Below, piece after piece: positions 62,139 through 64,000 of a DNA stretch of 64,000 nt; within the stretch, counting starts at the first letter, position 1; the number at the start of each line of letters is the position of its first letter. The notes under the pieces are model-generated. The model did not search any database. It saw only the letters and a program-made list of their open reading frames with translations, and was not told where the DNA came from. The stretch spans positions 186,001-250,000 of the forward strand of contig JAVKEJ010000053.1 of NCBI GenBank assembly GCA_040221475.1. The letters run 5' to 3'. This DNA is from WLXB01 sp040221475. GTDB taxonomy: Bacteria > Pseudomonadota > Alphaproteobacteria > Rhodospirillales > Rhodospirillaceae. Made by a program: the position numbers and the translations under genes.

Positions 62139-63536
62139 TCACATCCGGTTCCAGGCATCGAGAGCGGCGATTTTGTAGGCTTCTGCCAGGGTTGGATAGT
62201 TAAAGGTGCTTTCTACAAAGTAATCAATCGTGCCTTCAAAGTGCATCACAGCCTGGCCGATATGTATTAGCTCGGTCGCGCCTTCACCGATAATGTGCAC
62301 GCCTAACAATTTGCGATCTGACAGGGAAAAGATCATCTTCAACATGCCAGATTTGAGGCCCATGATTTGTCCGCGCGAGGTTTCCCGGAAGCGCGCAATG
62401 CCGCATTCGTATTGGATTCTTTGGGCCCGCACCTCTTGCTCGGATTGACCAACGGTCGACATTTCCGGCACCGCATAAATACCGTAAGGAAAGAATTTTG
62501 GTGGGTCCGTGACCTTATGATCAAACGCATTGCACGCTGCCAAACGCCCTTGCTCCATAGACGTTGATGCCAACGCCGGGAACCCAATCACATCGCCCAC
62601 CGCGTAAATGTGCGGTGTCTTCGTTTGAAAGCAGTTGGCGTCAACCGCAATACGGCCCCGGTTGTCAACTTCAAGGCCGCAGGCGTCCAACCCAATGGTG
62701 TCCGTAGCCCCCACGCGGCCTGCGGCATACAACACCATATCTGTTTTCACGACACGGCCTGAGTCCAAAGTCACAACGCATTTACCGCTATCGTTTTTCG
62801 CGATGCTGTCCACCTTAGACCCAAGATGGAAGATGACCTTGCGCTCTTTCAACTCATGAATCAGTTCTGCGGTCAGGTCTTGGTCTAGAAAATCCAAGAT
62901 CGGTTCGCGCGGGTCAATCACCGTCACCGGAATATCTAGCGCACTGAAAATCGTTGCGTATTCCATGCCAATCACGCCTGCTCCAACCACGGTCAAGCTA
63001 CGTGGTAAATTTTTCAGGCTCAGAATATCATCACTGTCGATGATCTGTTTGCCATCAAAGGGCACGTCATCGGGGCGGTAGGGTTTGGTGCCGACACAGA
63101 GTAAAAATTTATCCGCCGTATATCTTAGTTCAGCGCCAGCCTGGTCGATGACTTTGACGGTTTTATCATCCGTAAAAGAGGCATGGCCCTGAACCGTTCT
63201 TACTGCGTTGCGAATAAACTGGTTTTCCAGCACGTCAATTTCGTGGTTCAGCGTCAGGTGCAATCGGGTTTTAAGATCCTCCGCTGATATGTTTTTTTTG
63301 ACCCGGTAATTTGGTCCATAAAACCCGCGCTCACGCCAGCCCGTCAGGTTAATGACGGTTTCACGGAGCGTCTTGCTGGGAATGGTTCCGGTATGCACAG
63401 ACACGCCGCCGATGCGGAAGTTCTTTTCCACCACCAGCACGCGCTTGCCGAGCTTGGCGGCTTGAATAGCCCCGCGTTTGCCGGATGGTCCGCTGCCAAT
63501 AACAATCAAATCAAAATGGTTGGCGGTCTGTCCCAA
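62139..63536 (-). CDS. sthA: Si-specific (soluble) NAD(P)+ transhydrogenase
   Basis: 465 residues, the family length. FAD-binding VIGSGPSGKRGAIQAAKLG, then GGVSVHTGTIPSKTLRE, where the redox-active CxxxxC of related disulphide reductases is absent as in SthA. NAD-binding VVGAGVIGMEYATIF and the late FAD motif YAVGDVIGFP follow, then the dimerisation domain. It interconverts NADPH and NADH in the cytoplasm. The start is TTG at 63536 with GGGGAAAG a few nt upstream. Monocistronic, with a repeat-rich gap upstream. Confidence 0.95.
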   Translation of the reverse strand: MGQTANHFDLIVIGSGPSGKRGAIQAAKLGKRVLVVEKNFRIGGVSVHTGTIPSKTLRETVINLTGWRERGFYGPNYRVKKNISAEDLKTRLHLTLNHEIDVLENQFIRNAVRTVQGHASFTDDKTVKVIDQAGAELRYTADKFLLCVGTKPYRPDDVPFDGKQIIDSDDILSLKNLPRSLTVVGAGVIGMEYATIFSALDIPVTVIDPREPILDFLDQDLTAELIHELKERKVIFHLGSKVDSIAKNDSGKCVVTLDSGRVVKTDMVLYAAGRVGATDTIGLDACGLEVDNRGRIAVDANCFQTKTPHIYAVGDVIGFPALASTSMEQGRLAACNAFDHKVTDPPKFFPYGIYAVPEMSTVGQSEQEVRAQRIQYECGIARFRETSRGQIMGLKSGMLKMIFSLSDRKLLGVHIIGEGATELIHIGQAVMHFEGTIDYFVESTFNYPTLAEAYKIAALDAWNRM

Positions 63537-63673
63537 GGTCTTTCCCCATACGTGCCATCAATTTTACGATCCGAGGCTTATACTACGTGATGGGTTCCGT
63601 GAGCATGCCCGAATAATAACAATAAAAGTTGTTATACACAAGGGTTTTCGCAGAAAGTGTGGAAAATCATGGT
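63537..63673. other. Leader region of sthA
   Basis: About 137 bp upstream of sthA on the minus strand, partly AT-rich around 63610-63640. It should hold the sthA promoter, which I cannot place by eye. It leads straight into the repeat region. Confidence 0.4.
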
Positions 63674-63780
63674 GCATGGGCTCGTTCCAAGGGGGCGTAG
63701 AAACCATCTTCCATGGGCTCGTTCGTAAAATCATACGTGCATAGGCTCGTTTGATCGAAACCAGTCGTGCATGGGCTCGA
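63674..63780. repeat. Four degenerate GCATGGGCTCGTT motifs
   Basis: Near-identical 12-13-nt motifs at 63674-63686, 63711-63723, 63739-63751 and 63769-63780, with 37, 28 and 30 nt from start to start. The intervening sequence is not conserved. The last motif merges with the 32-bp tandem array, so the two may share an origin. Confidence 0.8.
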
Positions 63781-63903
63781 CCCCAGGGGAGAGCCCCAAC
63801 AGAAACTCTCGACCCCAGGGGAGAGCCCCAACAGAAACTCTCGACCCCAGGGGAGAGCCCCAACAGAAACTCTCGACCCCAGGGGAGAGCCCCAACAGAA
63901 ACT
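63776..63903. repeat. Four perfect 32-bp tandem repeats
   Basis: Units at 63776-63807, 63808-63839, 63840-63871 and 63872-63903, identical by eye. Each has CTCGACCCCAGGGGAGAGCC followed by CCAACAGAAACT. GGGG-AGAG-CCCC inside each unit can fold. Because 32 is not a multiple of 3, the repeat runs open in several frames, so the small ORFs across it are not genes. No gene lies between here and the window end. Confidence 0.95.
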
Positions 63904-64000
63904 CTTGTTCAAAAGTCGAGACCTGCAACGTTATTCACTCAGTCGCGCCCAAGAAGCGTGCTAGGAGGGAGTGTTATGCGGAGCTGCTCGTAGTGGCCGC

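Noticed and set aside
63776..63903. CRISPR array
   Set aside because: Units are directly joined, with no unique spacers; no cas genes are in the window.
63976..63993. Five-codon ORF after AGGAGGG near the window end
   Set aside because: A good ribosome site, but the ORF stops after five codons and the sequence ends. A leader peptide is possible but cannot be supported.

Overview
The window is a dense, ordinary-looking bacterial chromosome segment of intermediate GC. It has short intergenic gaps and several operons with ATGA-type overlaps, and I see no rRNA, tRNA, CRISPR, insertion sequence or prophage. Gene content points to a Gram-negative bacterium, most likely an alphaproteobacterium. The indicators are a BioMNY biotin transporter, SapC, a SthA-type transhydrogenase whose first motif lacks the redox cysteines, a TonB receptor, outer-membrane proteins and a type I-secreted RTX adhesin. 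The order cannot be fixed from this sequence alone.

Layout. (1) 1-12.6 kb is a surface-glycan locus. It opens with an AT-rich cassette on the + strand: an asparagine synthetase-like amidotransferase cut by the window edge, a putative glycosyltransferase, two SAM methyltransferases and one unknown. A minus-strand block follows: pseF, pseI, a Nudix protein, an FG-GAP/UnbV protein and a SIS sugar-isomerase-like protein. The block is divergent from pseB-pseC on the + strand. Together these supply four of the six pseudaminic acid steps; no PseG or PseH is visible. (2) 12.7-14.4 kb has a histone H1-like Lys/Ala protein and an orphan methyltransferase, each with a clear terminator. (3) 14.5-22.2 kb is a minus-strand operon (cupredoxin, degenerate GGDEF plus EAL sensor, outer-membrane barrel, AI-2E-type permease) divergent from a TonB receptor. 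(4) 22.2-31 kb has a nitrilase-fold protein with substituted catalytic residues, a pseudokinase-formylglycine-enzyme-like membrane protein, a spermidine-synthase-like protein, a cold-shock protein, a DUF1838 protein, an MDR oxidoreductase and an MFS exporter. (5) 31-44.9 kb has a GST, SapC, a halohydrin dehalogenase, a nucleotidyl cyclase, an AlkA-type glycosylase, an oligopeptide-binding protein, YaaA, an ArsC-like protein, an SLC13 permease, and bioM-bioN-bioY with an AMP-dependent ligase. (6) 44.9-64 kb has a surface-antigen-like protein, an NTF2-like protein, a two-component system, a 3448-residue FecR/Calx-beta/LamG/RTX adhesin with internal DNA duplications, an SDR, a second nucleotidyl cyclase, SthA, and a terminal intergenic region with four perfect 32-bp tandem repeats.

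The most notable call is the gene at 32831-33574. It looks like a short-chain dehydrogenase but carries exactly the two sequence signatures of halohydrin dehalogenases, T-x4-F-x-G and S-x12-Y-x3-R, in place of the NAD(P)-binding glycine motif and the catalytic lysine. Other points worth following are the pseudokinase-FGE fusion, the Cys-to-Ser and Lys-to-Arg nitrilase-like protein, the copper/c-di-GMP-like locus, and the giant adhesin with near-identical repeat units.
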